Of a stretch of DNA of 64,000 bases, positions 34,139 through 44,157 are shown in pieces. This DNA comes from Enterovirga rhinocerotis (lineage in GTDB: Bacteria; Pseudomonadota; Alphaproteobacteria; Rhizobiales; Beijerinckiaceae). Both the position numbers and the translations under genes were made by a program. Every line of letters begins with the position of its first letter. The first letter of the stretch is position 1. Location of the stretch: NCBI RefSeq assembly GCF_004363955.1, contig NZ_SNZR01000011.1:930001-994000 (forward strand), read 5' to 3'. The notes under the pieces are model-generated. The model did no database searches. It was given only the letters and a program-made list of their open reading frames with translations, and was not told the origin of the DNA.

Positions 34139-34597
34139 TCAGGCGGCCTTGCGGGGCAGGGGCGTGCGGTCCGTAATGCCGAACCCGACATTGATGCGGT
34201 TGAAGCCGTTGATGGCGACGATCATCAGCGTCAGCTTCACCTGCTCCTCCTCCGTGAAGGTGGCGGCAAGGGCCATCCGGGCCTCGTCCGGAACGCCGTG
34301 CGGCGACAGCTGCGTCAGCGCCTCGGTCCAGCCGAGGGCCGCGCGTTCGCGCTCGCTGTAGAGGCCCGATTCGCGCCAGGCATCGAGCATGTAGATGCGC
34401 TCCTCGCTCTCGCCCATCGCGCGCGCCTCCGTCGTGTGCATCCTGAGGCAATAGGCGCAGGCATTGATCTGCGAGGCGCGGATCTTCACGAGTTCCATCA
34501 GGCTGGGTTCGAGCATCGCCTGGACCGTCGTCGCGAAATCGATCAGCGGCTTCACGAGGTCGGGATGCTGGCCGTAGGGGTTGATGCGTCTGGTCAT
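34139..34597 (-). CDS. Carboxymuconolactone decarboxylase family protein (AhpD-like)
   Basis: A 152-residue protein with the peroxidase-like motif CAYCLRMHTTEAR (CxxC...H) near residue 53 and the fold pattern VKIRASQINACAYC. AhpD-like proteins act as alkylhydroperoxidases or related redox enzymes. The gene is two bases before the ECF41 sigma gene. A putative promoter for that sigma lies 32 bp upstream of the start. Confidence 0.9.
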   Translation of the reverse strand: MTRRINPYGQHPDLVKPLIDFATTVQAMLEPSLMELVKIRASQINACAYCLRMHTTEARAMGESEERIYMLDAWRESGLYSERERAALGWTEALTQLSPHGVPDEARMALAATFTEEEQVKLTLMIVAINGFNRINVGFGITDRTPLPRKAA

Positions 34598-34628
34598 CGT
34601 CGGGTCCTTTCGGTGGGTCCGACGACAG

Positions 34629-34655
34629 GACGAGCGACGGCGGGCGAACGTGACA
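34629..34655 (-). promoter_or_regulatory. Putative ECF41-dependent promoter
   Basis: On the minus strand the sequence reads TGTCACG, 16 bases, CGTC. As I recall, the published ECF41 promoter is TGTCACA-N16-CGTC. The -10 box lies 32 bp upstream of the AhpD-like gene and so gives the sigma factor a self-regulatory loop. Confidence 0.75.
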
Positions 34656-34789
34656 TCGAACGCGAGATGCCGGACGCGATTTCGCCCGAACGCGCCTGCG
34701 CTGGATTTGTCCGCGTTGCAGGTTGACGGCGCGGCGCTTCCTCCATAGGAGAGGCCTCCGTCGACGCGGGGACCACCTGCGATCGCCGA

Positions 34790-34864
34790 GGGCGCGTAGC
34801 TCAGCGGGAGAGCATTCGCTTCACACGCGAAGGGTCACAGGTTCAATCCCTGTCGCGCCCACCA
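34790..34864 (+). tRNA. tRNA-Val (anticodon CAC)
   Basis: Cloverleaf: acceptor GGGCGCG (34790-34796) pairs with CGCGCCC; D arm GCTC-AGCGGGA-GAGC; anticodon stem TTCGC/GCGAA with loop TTCACAC, giving anticodon CAC; T arm ACAGG-TTCAATC-CCTGT; the CCA end is encoded. The 75-base length includes CCA. No element is inserted at its 3' end. Confidence 0.95.
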
Positions 34865-34896
34865 CCGTCCCTCGCTTCCGTTCGATCAGCGATCTG

Positions 34897-35592
34897 TCAG
34901 CCGGCCGGTACGAGGCCGCGATGGTTGTCGAGGCGGCCGATGGCGGCGACCAGCTCGGCAAACCTGTCGATCACGAGATCCGGCCCGAGTTCGGCCACGG
35001 GCGTGTCCGTATAGCCGAAGGGCACCGCGATCACGGGGATGCCGGCCGCCTTGGCCGTGTCGATGTCGGTCCGCGAATCCCCCACCATCACCGCGCGGCT
35101 CGGATCGCCGCCCGCGACCTCGATGGTCATGGTGAGATGGCGGGCATCGGGCTTGTACCAGGGGAAGGTGTCGCGGCCGCAGATCGCCGCGAAGCGGTCG
35201 GCGATGCCGAGGGCGTCCAGAAGCTGCCGTGAATGCTGCTCGAACTTGTTCGTGCAGACCGCGAGCCGGTAGCCGGCGGCGGCGAGGTCGTCGAGGCTCT
35301 CGGCGACACCCGGGAAGAGATGGCTGCCGACGCAGAGGTTCTCGCCGTAGATCGCCAGGAACTGCCGGAAGAGCGCCTCGGACCGCTCGGGGGTCAGTTC
35401 CTGCTTCGCCAGTTCGAAGCCCCGCTCGATCATCGCCCGCGCGCCGGCACCGATCATGTCGCGGGCCCTAGCGAGGGGAACCTCCGGCAATCCCTCCTGC
35501 CGCATGAGGACGTTGAGGCTCGCGATGAGGTCGGGAGCCGTCTCGGCGAGCGTGCCGTCGAGATCGAACACGGCGATCGGAGGAAGCGTCAT
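34897..35592 (-). CDS. gph: Phosphoglycolate phosphatase
   Basis: A 231-residue HAD-superfamily phosphatase with motif [15 protein letters not shown] (nucleophile Asp), motif II VCTNK, and motif [30 protein letters not shown]. It removes phosphate from 2-phosphoglycolate formed by DNA repair or oxygenase side reactions. The convergent tRNA lies just downstream. It is divergent from rpiA. Confidence 0.9.
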   Translation of the reverse strand: MTLPPIAVFDLDGTLAETAPDLIASLNVLMRQEGLPEVPLARARDMIGAGARAMIERGFELAKQELTPERSEALFRQFLAIYGENLCVGSHLFPGVAESLDDLAAAGYRLAVCTNKFEQHSRQLLDALGIADRFAAICGRDTFPWYKPDARHLTMTIEVAGGDPSRAVMVGDSRTDIDTAKAAGIPVIAVPFGYTDTPVAELGPDLVIDRFAELVAAIGRLDNHRGLVPAG

Positions 35593-35688
35593 GACGGTTG
35601 GCTATCGTTCCCGACAAAGAGGATCAAGCTCTGCAATTTCCTCCGCCGATGGTCTAAGCGGGGGCGCCGGACGGAAAAGGAGAGCGGC

Positions 35689-36426
35689 GTGAGCGGGAAT
35701 GACGAGAAGCGGGCTGCGGCGGAGAAGGCCGCGCTGCTGGTCGAGCCGGGGATGAAGGTCGGGCTCGGCACGGGCTCGACGGCTGCGCTGCTCGTCGACG
35801 CGTTGGGGCGGCGCTGGACAGAGGGGCTGCGCTTTCTCGCCGTGGCGACCTCGGAGGCGACGCATCGGCAGGCCGAGGCGCTCGGCATCCGGCTCGCGAC
35901 GCTGGACGAAGAGCCGACCCTCGACCTCACCATCGACGGCGCCGACGAGATCGGCCCGGGCCTCGCCCTCGTGAAGGGCGGAGGCGGGGCGCTCCTGCGC
36001 GAGAAGCTCGTCGCCGCGGCCAGCGGCCGCATGGTCGTGATCGCCGATGCCTCGAAGCGCGTCGCGACGCTCGGCCGTTTCCCGCTTCCGATCGAGATCA
36101 TGCCATTCGGCGCCGAGACGACCCGCCGCCGCGTCGCATCGCTTCTCGAAGCCGAGGCGGGCCGTCCGGTCGATCTCTCCCTTCGCGCTGGGAAGGACGG
36201 CGCGCCTTTCGTCACCGACGGCCAGCACTGGATCCTCGACGCCGCCCTCGGCCGCATCGCCGATCCTGCCCGCCTTGCGGGTTCGCTCAAGTCCGTTCTC
36301 GGCGTCGTCGAGCACGGGCTCTTCGTCGACATGGCCGAGGCCGCCTTGATCGGGACGCCCGACGGGGTCATGGAGGAGACAAGGGAGGGGCAGGCCCGCC
36401 CCGGAGACTCGTCGACATGCGCCTGA
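35689..36426 (+). CDS. rpiA: Ribose-5-phosphate isomerase A
   Basis: RpiA interconverts ribose-5-phosphate and ribulose-5-phosphate. The 245 residues contain [46 protein letters not shown] (the catalytic Asp and Lys) and [17 protein letters not shown] chose GTG 35689 (MSGNDEK) because AAAAGGAGA lies six bases upstream. The stop overlaps the DUF2059 gene by ten bases. Confidence 0.95.
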   Translation: MSGNDEKRAAAEKAALLVEPGMKVGLGTGSTAALLVDALGRRWTEGLRFLAVATSEATHRQAEALGIRLATLDEEPTLDLTIDGADEIGPGLALVKGGGGALLREKLVAAASGRMVVIADASKRVATLGRFPLPIEIMPFGAETTRRRVASLLEAEAGRPVDLSLRAGKDGAPFVTDGQHWILDAALGRIADPARLAGSLKSVLGVVEHGLFVDMAEAALIGTPDGVMEETREGQARPGDSSTCA

Positions 36427-36920
36427 GAACGGTTCCCCTCGCGGCCTTGCTGGCCGGCCTCCTCCTCTCGGCCGCTCCGGCCCGCGCCCAGCAGCCGGAA
36501 GCGAGCCTCGATCATCTGGCCGCCGCGCGCGAATTGCTGATCGCGAGCGGCGCGGCCGCCAGCGTCGACCGGATCCTGCCGGTCCTCGTCAACGACATCC
36601 GGCGCCTGGCCCTGACCCGGCCCGAAATCTCGAAGGACCTCGACGCGATCCTGAAGGAGCTCGAGCCCGAGATGGAGAAGCAGAAGCAGCAGGGCTACAT
36701 CGTCGCCGCCCGCGCCTATGCGGCCCGGCTGACCGAGCCGGAGATCAAGGAGATCGTGACGTTCTTCAAGTCTCCCGTCGGCGCGAAGTACGTCCGGGTC
36801 CAGCCCGAGATCACCGAAGACATCGTCAACAACGTCACGACCTGGTCGCAGAGCACGGGCGAGTACATCTTCCAGCGCGTCCGCTCGGACCTGCTGAAGC
36901 GCGGGCACAAGATCCAGTAG
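36417..36920 (+). CDS. DUF2059 domain-containing secreted protein
   Basis: A 167-residue protein with a signal peptide ([19 protein letters not shown]) and the DUF2059 core: [20 protein letters not shown] and [25 protein letters not shown]. The function is unknown. It lies between rpiA and gor, an arrangement I know from other Hyphomicrobiales. Confidence 0.88.
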   Translation: MRLRTVPLAALLAGLLLSAAPARAQQPEASLDHLAAARELLIASGAAASVDRILPVLVNDIRRLALTRPEISKDLDAILKELEPEMEKQKQQGYIVAARAYAARLTEPEIKEIVTFFKSPVGAKYVRVQPEITEDIVNNVTTWSQSTGEYIFQRVRSDLLKRGHKIQ

Positions 36921-36933
36921 GCCGGGCGAGACC

Positions 36934-38322
36934 ATGGCGATGGCTTACGACGTCGATCTCTTCGTGATCGGTGGCGGCTCGGGCGGCGTGCGGGCCGCGC
37001 GGATCGCGGCCGGCCACGGCGCCCGCGTCATGCTGGCCGAGGAGTACCGGCTCGGCGGAACCTGCGTGATCCGCGGCTGCGTGCCGAAGAAGCTGATGGT
37101 CTATGCCAGCCGCTTCGCCGACGAGTTCGAGGACGCTGCGGGCTTCGGCTGGACGCTCGGCGAGGCGCGATTCGACTGGTCGGTCCTGAAGGCCAATCGC
37201 GACGCCGAGATCGCGCGGCTCGAGCGGATCTACCGGTCCCTCCTCGATTCCTCGAAGGTCGAGGTGGCCGACGAGCGCGCGAGGATCGTCGACGCCCACA
37301 CCGTCGAGCTCGCCTCCGGCCGCCGCGTGAGCGCTGGCCACATCCTGATCGCCGTCGGAGCCTCCCCGACGATGGAGCCGAGGATTCCGGGCGGCGACCT
37401 CGGCATGACCTCGAACGAGGTCTTCGAACTCGAGAACCAGCCCGAACGCATCCTCGTGATCGGCGGCGGCTATATCGCGGTCGAGTTCGCCGGCATCTTC
37501 GCCGGGCTCGGTACGAAGACGACGCTGCTTCACCGCGGCGACAAGCTCCTGCGCGGCTTCGACGAGGATCTGCGCGATGCGCTCGGCGATGCCTATGCGA
37601 AGCGCGGCATCGATCTCGCCCTCGGCCTCACCCTCTCCCGGATCGACCGCGACGGAGGGCGCCTCGCGGCGACCTTGTCGGACGGGCGCGTCGAGACCTT
37701 CGACCGGGTTCTCGTCGCGACGGGGCGGCGCCCGCTGACCGCCGGGCTCGGGCTCGAGACGGTCGGCATCGCGACCGACGGAATCGGCGCGATCCCGGTG
37801 GATGCCTATTCGCAGACGGCGGTTCCCTCGATCTACGCGGTCGGCGACGTGACGAACCGCGCGAACCTCACCCCGGTCGCGATCCGCGAGGGCCATGCCT
37901 TCGCGGACACGGTCTTCGGCGGCAAGCGGCATTGCGTCGACCATGGCCTCATCCCGACGGCGGTCTTCTCGACGCCCGAGATCGGGACGGTCGGGATGGG
38001 CGAGGAAGCGGCGCGGGCGAAGCACGGCGACGACGTCGTGATCTTCAAGGCGGGCTTCCGGCCGATGAAGGCGACGATCTCGGGCCGCGACGAGCGTACG
38101 CTGATGAAGATCGTGGTCCAGGGCTCGACCGACCGGGTCCTCGGCGTCCATGTCGTCGGTCACGATGCCGGCGAGATCATCCAGATGGCCGGGATCGCGC
38201 TGACCATGGGTGCGACGAAGGCCGATTTCGACCGCACCATCGCGGTCCATCCGACGGCCTCGGAGGAACTCGTGACCATGCGGACGCCGCATGTCGTCAA
38301 GGCGCCGGTCGGCGTCGGGTAG
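36934..38322 (+). CDS. gor: Glutathione-disulfide reductase
   Basis: Gor reduces oxidised glutathione with NADPH and FAD. The 462 residues show the FAD motif DLFVIGGGSGGVRAARIAA, the redox disulfide GGTCVIRGCVPKK (C44 and C49), the NADPH-binding VIGGGYIAVEFAG and the C-terminal IAVHPTASEELVTM with the catalytic His-Glu pair. It is cytosolic. The third gene of the rpiA-DUF2059-gor operon. Confidence 0.95.
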   Translation: MAMAYDVDLFVIGGGSGGVRAARIAAGHGARVMLAEEYRLGGTCVIRGCVPKKLMVYASRFADEFEDAAGFGWTLGEARFDWSVLKANRDAEIARLERIYRSLLDSSKVEVADERARIVDAHTVELASGRRVSAGHILIAVGASPTMEPRIPGGDLGMTSNEVFELENQPERILVIGGGYIAVEFAGIFAGLGTKTTLLHRGDKLLRGFDEDLRDALGDAYAKRGIDLALGLTLSRIDRDGGRLAATLSDGRVETFDRVLVATGRRPLTAGLGLETVGIATDGIGAIPVDAYSQTAVPSIYAVGDVTNRANLTPVAIREGHAFADTVFGGKRHCVDHGLIPTAVFSTPEIGTVGMGEEAARAKHGDDVVIFKAGFRPMKATISGRDERTLMKIVVQGSTDRVLGVHVVGHDAGEIIQMAGIALTMGATKADFDRTIAVHPTASEELVTMRTPHVVKAPVGVG

Positions 38323-38352
38323 CAGCCGGCGCGCCCGGCCGCCGCGCGGCGG

Positions 38353-38694
38353 TCAGTGCGTCGCGCGGGCCCGGTGGCGGTAGGCGCCGTTGGAACTCTT
38401 CTCGAACATCTCGCCGAGCTGGGGATGGCGCAGCGGCTCGCCGCTCGTATCGGGCAGAAGGTTCTGCTCCGAGACATAGGCGATGTACTCGCTCTCCTGG
38501 TTCTCGGCGAGGAGATGATAGAAGGGCTGGTCCTTCGAGGGACGCATCTCGGCTGGGATCGCCTGCCACCATTCCTCGGAATTGGCGAAGACCGGATCGA
38601 CGTCGAAGATCACGCCCCGGAACGGATGGATCCGGTGCTTGACCACCTGCCCGACCGAGAACCGCGCCTGCCTGAAGGGATCGCTGTCTGCCAT
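38353..38694 (-). CDS. hspQ: Heat shock protein HspQ
   Basis: A 113-residue protein with the HspQ signature KHRIHPFRGVIFDVDPVFANSEEWWQAIP and PFYHLLAENQESEYIAYVSEQNLLPD. In E. coli HspQ is a hemimethylated-DNA-binding protein that activates the Lon protease. It is convergent with gor and has no operon partner. Confidence 0.93.
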   Translation of the reverse strand: MADSDPFRQARFSVGQVVKHRIHPFRGVIFDVDPVFANSEEWWQAIPAEMRPSKDQPFYHLLAENQESEYIAYVSEQNLLPDTSGEPLRHPQLGEMFEKSSNGAYRHRARATH

Positions 38695-38763
38695 CCCGTC
38701 ATAATACAGTCGAACAATGCGCTCCGGAAGAGCTTTGCCGAGCCTCGCCTCGGGCGCGGCGGC

Positions 38764-39801
38764 TCACGAGGCGGCGGCGGCCTTCTCCTTCGCCTCGACG
38801 AGATCGGCGAGGTCGGCCAGGACCTTGGCCTGCTTCCAGGTCGCGTCGTCCTGCATCTTCCCGTCGATCATGACTGCCCCGGTGCCGTCCGGCATGGCGG
38901 CGAGGATCCGGCGGGCGAAGGCGACCTCGTCCGGATCGGGTGAGAAGACGCGGCGGGCGATCGCGATCTGGGAGGGGTGCAGCGTCCAGGCGCCGGCGCA
39001 GCCCATCAGGAAGGCGTTGCGGAACTGCGCCTCGCAGGCCTCGGTATCGGAGAAGTCGCCGAAGGGGCCGTAGAAGGCCTTGATGCCGCTCGCCATGCAG
39101 GCATCGACCATGCGCGCGACGGTGTAGTGCCAGAGGTCCTGCTGGGCCGAGCCACGGGCGCCCTCGCCGGGATCGGAGAGCACGCGGTAATCGGGATGGC
39201 CGCCGCCGACCCGGGTCGTCTTCATGCCGCGCGAGGCGGCGAGATCGGCCGGGCCGAGGCTCATGCCGTGCATGCGCGGGGAGGCCTGCGCGATCTCCTC
39301 GACGTTCTTCACACCCTCCGCCGTCTCGAGGATGGCATGGACGAGGATGGGCTTCCGCGCCCCGGCCTTGGCTTCGAGCTGGGCGAGGAGCTGGTCGACA
39401 TAGTGGATGTCCCAGGCGCCCTCGACCTTCGGCACCATGACGACGTCGAGCTTGTCGCCCACCGCGCCGACGATCTCGACGAGATCGTCGAGCCCCCAGG
39501 GGCTGTTGAGCGCGTTCATGCGGATCCACAGGCCCGTCTCGCCGAACTCGGTCGCCTTCGCCATCTCGATGAAGCCGCGCCGCGCATCGAGCTTCGCCTC
39601 GACCGGGATCGCGTCCTCGAGGTTGCCGAGGACGACGTCGACCTGCCGCACGAGGTCCGGCACCTTCGCCCGCATCTTCTCCACGTGAGGCGGCACGAAA
39701 TGGATCATCCGCTCGAGCCGCACGGGAAGAGCACGGAGCGGTTCGGGCGCACCGATGGCGAGCGGCTGGAAGAAGCGGCGGGGCAGTTTCATCATGGGCA
39801 T
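38764..39801 (-). CDS. CoA ester lyase of the HpcH/HpaI (CitE/malyl-CoA lyase) family
   Basis: A 345-residue TIM-barrel lyase. Motifs: [40 protein letters not shown] (metal-binding Glu/Asp), [21 protein letters not shown] (catalytic Glu), [10 protein letters not shown] and [19 protein letters not shown]. It resembles malyl-CoA/beta-methylmalyl-CoA lyases, which join or split glyoxylate and acyl-CoA. The neighbours give no pathway context. I preferred ATG 39801 ([11 protein letters not shown]); ATG 39795 or 39792 also work. Confidence 0.85.
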   Translation of the reverse strand: MPMMKLPRRFFQPLAIGAPEPLRALPVRLERMIHFVPPHVEKMRAKVPDLVRQVDVVLGNLEDAIPVEAKLDARRGFIEMAKATEFGETGLWIRMNALNSPWGLDDLVEIVGAVGDKLDVVMVPKVEGAWDIHYVDQLLAQLEAKAGARKPILVHAILETAEGVKNVEEIAQASPRMHGMSLGPADLAASRGMKTTRVGGGHPDYRVLSDPGEGARGSAQQDLWHYTVARMVDACMASGIKAFYGPFGDFSDTEACEAQFRNAFLMGCAGAWTLHPSQIAIARRVFSPDPDEVAFARRILAAMPDGTGAVMIDGKMQDDATWKQAKVLADLADLVEAKEKAAAAS

Positions 39802-39872
39802 CCGATCGATCCCCCGCGATGCATCATGAAGCGCGGCCGGGCGCAAGCGCGGGCCTCCTCGCGGCTCCGGCT

Positions 39873-42800
39873 CTATCCGGCGTCGCGCAGCCTTTCGGCG
39901 GCCTGAAGATCGACCGAGACGAGCTGAGACATGCCGCGCTCGGCCATGGTCACGCCGAACAGCCGGTCCATCCGCGCCATCGTGATGGGGTTGTGGGTGA
40001 TGACGACGAAGCGCGTGTCGGTCTCGGACGCCATCTGCTGGAGGAGGTCGCAGTAGCGCTCGACATTGGCGTCGTCGAGCGGCGCATCGACCTCGTCGAG
40101 CACGCAGATCGGCGAGGGGTTCGTGAGGAACACCGCGAAGATGAGCGCCGTCGCGGTCAGCGCCTGCTCGCCTCCCGAGAGGAGGCTCAGCGATTGCGGC
40201 TTCTTGCCCGGCGGTCGCGCGACGATCTCGAGCCCCGCTTCGAGCGGATCGTCCGAATCGACCAGGGTGAGCTCGGCCTCGCCGCCGCCGAACAACGTCG
40301 TGAAGAGGCGCTTGAAATGCCCGCTGACGATGCCGAAGGCCGTGTTCAGGCGTTCGCGACCCTCGCGGTTGAGGTTGCCGATCGCCTGGCGCAGCCGCTT
40401 GATCGCCTCGGTGAGGTCGTCTCGCTCGGCGGCTAGTCGGTCGCGCTTCGATTCGGATTCCTCGAGTTCCTCCTCGGCCCGGAGGTTGACGCCGCCGAGC
40501 CGCTCGCGCTCGACCTTGAGCACCGCGAGCCGCGCCTCGGCTGCCGCGGCGTCGAAGGCGGTGGCCTCGTTCAGCCCGGATTGGATGGCGAGCTCGCGCG
40601 GGCTCGTCTCGAACCGCTCCTCGACAGCGTGGCCGAGTTCGGCGACGCGGCGGCCGAGAGCCTCCGTCAGCGCCGCCGAGGCGGCCCGCTTCTCGCGCGC
40701 GCCGGACAAGGCTTCGAGCGCAGCACGGGCGGCCCGCGCCGTGTCCTGGACGCGGCGATCCGCGCCGGACAGCCGGTCCGCCGCCTCGGACCGGCGGGCT
40801 TCGGCGTCCTTCAGCGCGACGGCGAGGGCGGAGCGGCGCTTGGCGAAGGTGTCGGGCGCGTCCCGAAGCTCCTGGCGCTCGGCAGCGGCCGCCTCGGCTC
40901 GTTCCGCGAGGTCCGACGCCGCCGCGATCGAGCGCTCCGAGCGCTCGCGCCAGGAGCGGATATCGGCGGCGAGCGCCTCGCGCCGGCGCGAGGCCGCCTC
41001 CTGTTCGCGGGTGAGCGCGCCGAGCGCGGCCCGGCCGTCGGCGACGCGCGCGCGCTGCTCGGCCGCGACGGCGCGCGCTTCGAGATGGCGCGTCTCCAGC
41101 GCCGTCCCGTCGGGCAGGGCGGCGAGCTGCATCCGCGCCTCGCCCGCCCGAACCCGCGCATCGCGCTCGCCCGCCTCGACCCGGCCGATCGCCTCCGTCA
41201 GAGCCGAGAGACGGGCCGCGCCCTCGCTCGCCTGCCGCTCGGCGCGGGCGAGCGCCTCGCGCGCCTCGTCGAAGGCGCGGCGGGCGCGTTTCGCGGCCTC
41301 GATGGCGGCGCCTTCCGCCCTCGACGCCTCGCGGGTGGCGGCCTCGGCCGCGGCTGCCACCGTGCGGCGGTCGTCGGCGATGCGGCGCGCCTCGGTTGCC
41401 TCGGTCTCGAGGCCGGCGAGCCGGTTGCGTTCCGCCAGCCGGCGAGCGGCCGGGGAGGGGGCTTCGGCCGCAGCGGCGAGCCCGTCCCAGCGCCAGAGGT
41501 CGCCCTCGCGCGTGACGAGGCGCTGGCCGGGCGCGAGCGTCGCCTTGAGCGCGGAGGCCTCGTCGCGCGTCACGAGGCCGATCTGGCGGAGGCGCCGGGT
41601 CAGGGCCGGGGGACCGGAGACGAAGCCGGCGAGCGGCGCCGCGCCGCCGGGCAGAGGCGGATCGCTCTCGCCGCTCCCGGTATCGTGCCAGGCGAGGGGC
41701 GCCCCGAGATCGGGCGAGGCGTCGAGATCGTCGCCGAGCGCAGCCGCGACGGCCGTCTCGCAGCCGGGCTCGACCCGCATGGCGTCGAGCATCGTCGGAA
41801 AGCGCTTTCCGGGTGATGCGGCGAAGAGCTTCACCAGCGTCCGATGCTCGGTTTCGAGCCGTTGCGCGGCACGCTCGGCCTCGTTCGCGCTGCCGCGCTC
41901 GCGTGCCTCCGCCTCGCGCGCGGCGGCGAGCGCCTGCCGGGCCGTCGAGACCGCGTCCTCCGCCTCCTTCGCCGCGATCTCGGCCGCCTCGCGGGCGGCT
42001 CCGAGCGGGGCCGTGCCGAGTGCCTGGCGGCTCGCTTCCAGCGCGGCCTTCTCGGCCAGGAGACGCGCGACCTCCTTGGCGCCGCGCTCGGCCCGCTCGG
42101 TCTCGGCGGCGGCCTCGCGCTGAAGCGCGCTTCGCTTCGCCGTCTGCTCGGCCGCTTCGGCCTGGACGGCGGCGAGCGCGGTCTCCGCCCGCGCGAGATC
42201 GGCCTCCGCATCCGAGAGGCCGCCCTCCAGCCCCTCCCGGCGCGAGGACGCCGCCGAGACCGTTTCCGCGAGGTCGGTCGCTTCCTTGTCGAGGCGCGCG
42301 ATCGTGTCGGCGGCGTCCTGCCGGAGCTGAGTCTGCCGGGCGGCGTCGCGTTCGATCTCGACGATCCGGCGTTCGAGATCGGTGAGGCGCTGGGCCGCGC
42401 GCTTCTCCTCGCCGTCGAGATCGGACTTCGCCTGGACGAGGCGGCGCAGGGCGGCGGAGGCGGCGCCCTGCGCCTCGCGCAAGGGGCCGACCTCGTGGGC
42501 CGCAACGGCCTCGAGCCTCGCTGCCTCGGCCTGGGAAGTGGTCGCGTCGGCGACGGCCCGGACGTCCTCACGCTCGGCCGCCTCGGCCTCCGCCCGCTCG
42601 CGCTCGGCGGCGAGCCAGGCAGCGGCCGCGAGGCGGGCGTCGATCAGGCGGATCTCGGCCGACAGGTTCCGGTAGCGCGCGGCCTGCCGTCCCTGTCGCT
42701 GCAGGGCCGTGACCTGCGTCTCGATCTCGCGCAGGACGTCCTCGACGCGCAGCAGGTTCTCCTCGGCCTGCCTCAGCCGAAGCTCCGCCTCGTGCCGGCG

Positions 42801-43325
42801 CGCGTGGAGCCCCGCGATGCCGGCGGCGTCCTCCAGGATGCGCCGCCGCGCCTGGGGCTTCGCCGCGATGAGTTCGCTGATCTGCCCCTGGCGGACGAGG
42901 GCGGGCGAGCGGGCGCCGGTCGCGGCGTCGGCGAAGAGCAATTGCACGTCCCGCGCCCGCACCTCGCGGCCGTTGACGTGGTAGCTCGAGCCATGGGAGC
43001 GCTCGATCCGCCGCGAGACCTCAAGCGCATCCGCATCGTTGAAGGCGGCCGGGGCCTGCTTGTCGGCATTGTCGATCGCGAGCGTCACCTCGGCCGTGTT
43101 GCGGGCCGGGCGGCTCGACGAGCCGGCGAAGATGACGTCGTCCATCCCCGTCGCGCGCATGTTCTTGTGCGAGCTTTCGCCCATCACCCAGCGGAGCGCC
43201 TCGACGAGGTTCGACTTGCCGCAGCCATTCGGCCCGACGACGCCGGTCAGGCCCGGCTCGATCAAGACCTCGGTCGGCTCGACGAAGGTCTTGAAGCCGA
43301 CGATGCGCAGGCGCGTGAGCTTCAC
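39873..43325 (-). CDS. smc: Chromosome segregation protein SMC
   Basis: A 1150-residue condensin ATPase. The N-terminal head has [14 protein letters not shown] (Walker A, residues 31-44), and the C-terminal head has [18 protein letters not shown] (ABC signature) and [14 protein letters not shown] (Walker B). Two long coiled-coil arms rich in Ala, Glu and Arg flank a globular hinge around residues 490-660. SMC organises and segregates sister chromosomes with ScpA and ScpB, which are not in the window. It sits near dsbA-like and dciA genes, an arrangement I know from other alphaproteobacteria. Confidence 0.96.
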   Translation of the reverse strand: MKLTRLRIVGFKTFVEPTEVLIEPGLTGVVGPNGCGKSNLVEALRWVMGESSHKNMRATGMDDVIFAGSSSRPARNTAEVTLAIDNADKQAPAAFNDADALEVSRRIERSHGSSYHVNGREVRARDVQLLFADAATGARSPALVRQGQISELIAAKPQARRRILEDAAGIAGLHARRHEAELRLRQAEENLLRVEDVLREIETQVTALQRQGRQAARYRNLSAEIRLIDARLAAAAWLAAERERAEAEAAEREDVRAVADATTSQAEAARLEAVAAHEVGPLREAQGAASAALRRLVQAKSDLDGEEKRAAQRLTDLERRIVEIERDAARQTQLRQDAADTIARLDKEATDLAETVSAASSRREGLEGGLSDAEADLARAETALAAVQAEAAEQTAKRSALQREAAAETERAERGAKEVARLLAEKAALEASRQALGTAPLGAAREAAEIAAKEAEDAVSTARQALAAAREAEARERGSANEAERAAQRLETEHRTLVKLFAASPGKRFPTMLDAMRVEPGCETAVAAALGDDLDASPDLGAPLAWHDTGSGESDPPLPGGAAPLAGFVSGPPALTRRLRQIGLVTRDEASALKATLAPGQRLVTREGDLWRWDGLAAAAEAPSPAARRLAERNRLAGLETEATEARRIADDRRTVAAAAEAATREASRAEGAAIEAAKRARRAFDEAREALARAERQASEGAARLSALTEAIGRVEAGERDARVRAGEARMQLAALPDGTALETRHLEARAVAAEQRARVADGRAALGALTREQEAASRRREALAADIRSWRERSERSIAAASDLAERAEAAAAERQELRDAPDTFAKRRSALAVALKDAEARRSEAADRLSGADRRVQDTARAARAALEALSGAREKRAASAALTEALGRRVAELGHAVEERFETSPRELAIQSGLNEATAFDAAAAEARLAVLKVERERLGGVNLRAEEELEESESKRDRLAAERDDLTEAIKRLRQAIGNLNREGRERLNTAFGIVSGHFKRLFTTLFGGGEAELTLVDSDDPLEAGLEIVARPPGKKPQSLSLLSGGEQALTATALIFAVFLTNPSPICVLDEVDAPLDDANVERYCDLLQQMASETDTRFVVITHNPITMARMDRLFGVTMAERGMSQLVSVDLQAAERLRDAG

Positions 43326-43347
43326 GGGAGGGGCCTCCCGCAGGCGA

Positions 43348-43471
43348 TCCCTCCCCGCAGGGGAGGGCCGAGTCGAAGCGAAGCTTCGATCCGGGGCGGG
43401 GAGTAACCCGGCCGGCGCGGCACCCCACCCCGGTCGGCTGACGCCGACTCGCCCTCCCCTGGAGGGGAGGG
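43348..43471. repeat. GC-rich palindromic repeat, family B, upstream of smc
   Basis: Begins with ccctccccgcaggggagggc and ends with gccctcccctggaggggagg, with internal arms around cgaagcgaagcttcg. It lies between smc and the first DsbA gene and resembles the copies at 19943 and 24391. Confidence 0.75.
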
Positions 43472-43517
43472 ATCGGGCACGCCTGTCCCGCCGCCCTCGC
43501 GCCGGGGGCGCGGGCTG

Positions 43518-44135
43518 TCAGAGGCCGAGGATCGGCTTGATGGCGGCGTCGAAATCCTCAATCGAGAGTGCGCCCTGCCTGCGCTGCCCGTTGATGAAGA
43601 AGGTCGGGGTCGCGTTGACGCCGAAGGTCTTCGCGGCCCGGTCCCTCACGCCCTGCACGCCATCCAGAAGCGTCTGGTCGCGCAAGACCCGATCGATTCT
43701 TTCCTGTGTGAAACCGGCCGGCTCCAGGACTTTGCGCAGGGACGGGGCGGGATTGTCCGCATAGGCCCAGTCCCGCTGCCGCTCGAACAGCAGATCCACG
43801 ACCTCGTAGAACCGCGAGGGCTCCGAACGGGCGAGCATGAAGGCGGCGGTCGAGAGCGGATCGAGCGGGAAGGCGCGCATGGCGAACCGAGCATGACCCG
43901 GATCGATGTAGCGCGCCTTCAGCGCCGGCCAGGTCGTGCGGTGGAACTCCCCGCAGCGCGAGCAGGTCAGCGAGGCGTATTCGATGATCGTGACCTTGGC
44001 CGTGGCCGGGCCGAGCCAGATGTCCTCGATCGGGCCCGGCTTCAGCAGCTCGGCCGAGGCGATCTCCCGCCCGAGCACAGGCGCCGCCGCGAGGGCGGCG
44101 ATGGCTCCGGCGACGGCGCTGCGGCGGTCGATCAT
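43518..44135 (-). CDS. DsbA family protein (thiol-disulfide oxidoreductase) 1
   Basis: A 205-residue secreted protein with signal peptide DRRSAVAGAIAALAAAPVLG and a thioredoxin-like DsbA domain. The active site is YASLTCSRCGEFH (C-S-R-C), and the cis-proline region is VNATPTFFINGQRRQGAL. It should oxidise or isomerise cysteines of periplasmic proteins. It is a paralogue of the next gene and in the same orientation. Confidence 0.9.
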   Translation of the reverse strand: MIDRRSAVAGAIAALAAAPVLGREIASAELLKPGPIEDIWLGPATAKVTIIEYASLTCSRCGEFHRTTWPALKARYIDPGHARFAMRAFPLDPLSTAAFMLARSEPSRFYEVVDLLFERQRDWAYADNPAPSLRKVLEPAGFTQERIDRVLRDQTLLDGVQGVRDRAAKTFGVNATPTFFINGQRRQGALSIEDFDAAIKPILGL

Positions 44136-44157
44136 CGCGGCGGCCTCCGGTCCGGGA

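Noticed and set aside
34790-34864. tRNA-Val as the integration target of the 60.6 kb element
   Set aside because: The tRNA is complete with its CCA end and about 25 kb away from the integrase; no duplicated 3' end is seen near 60.6 kb.
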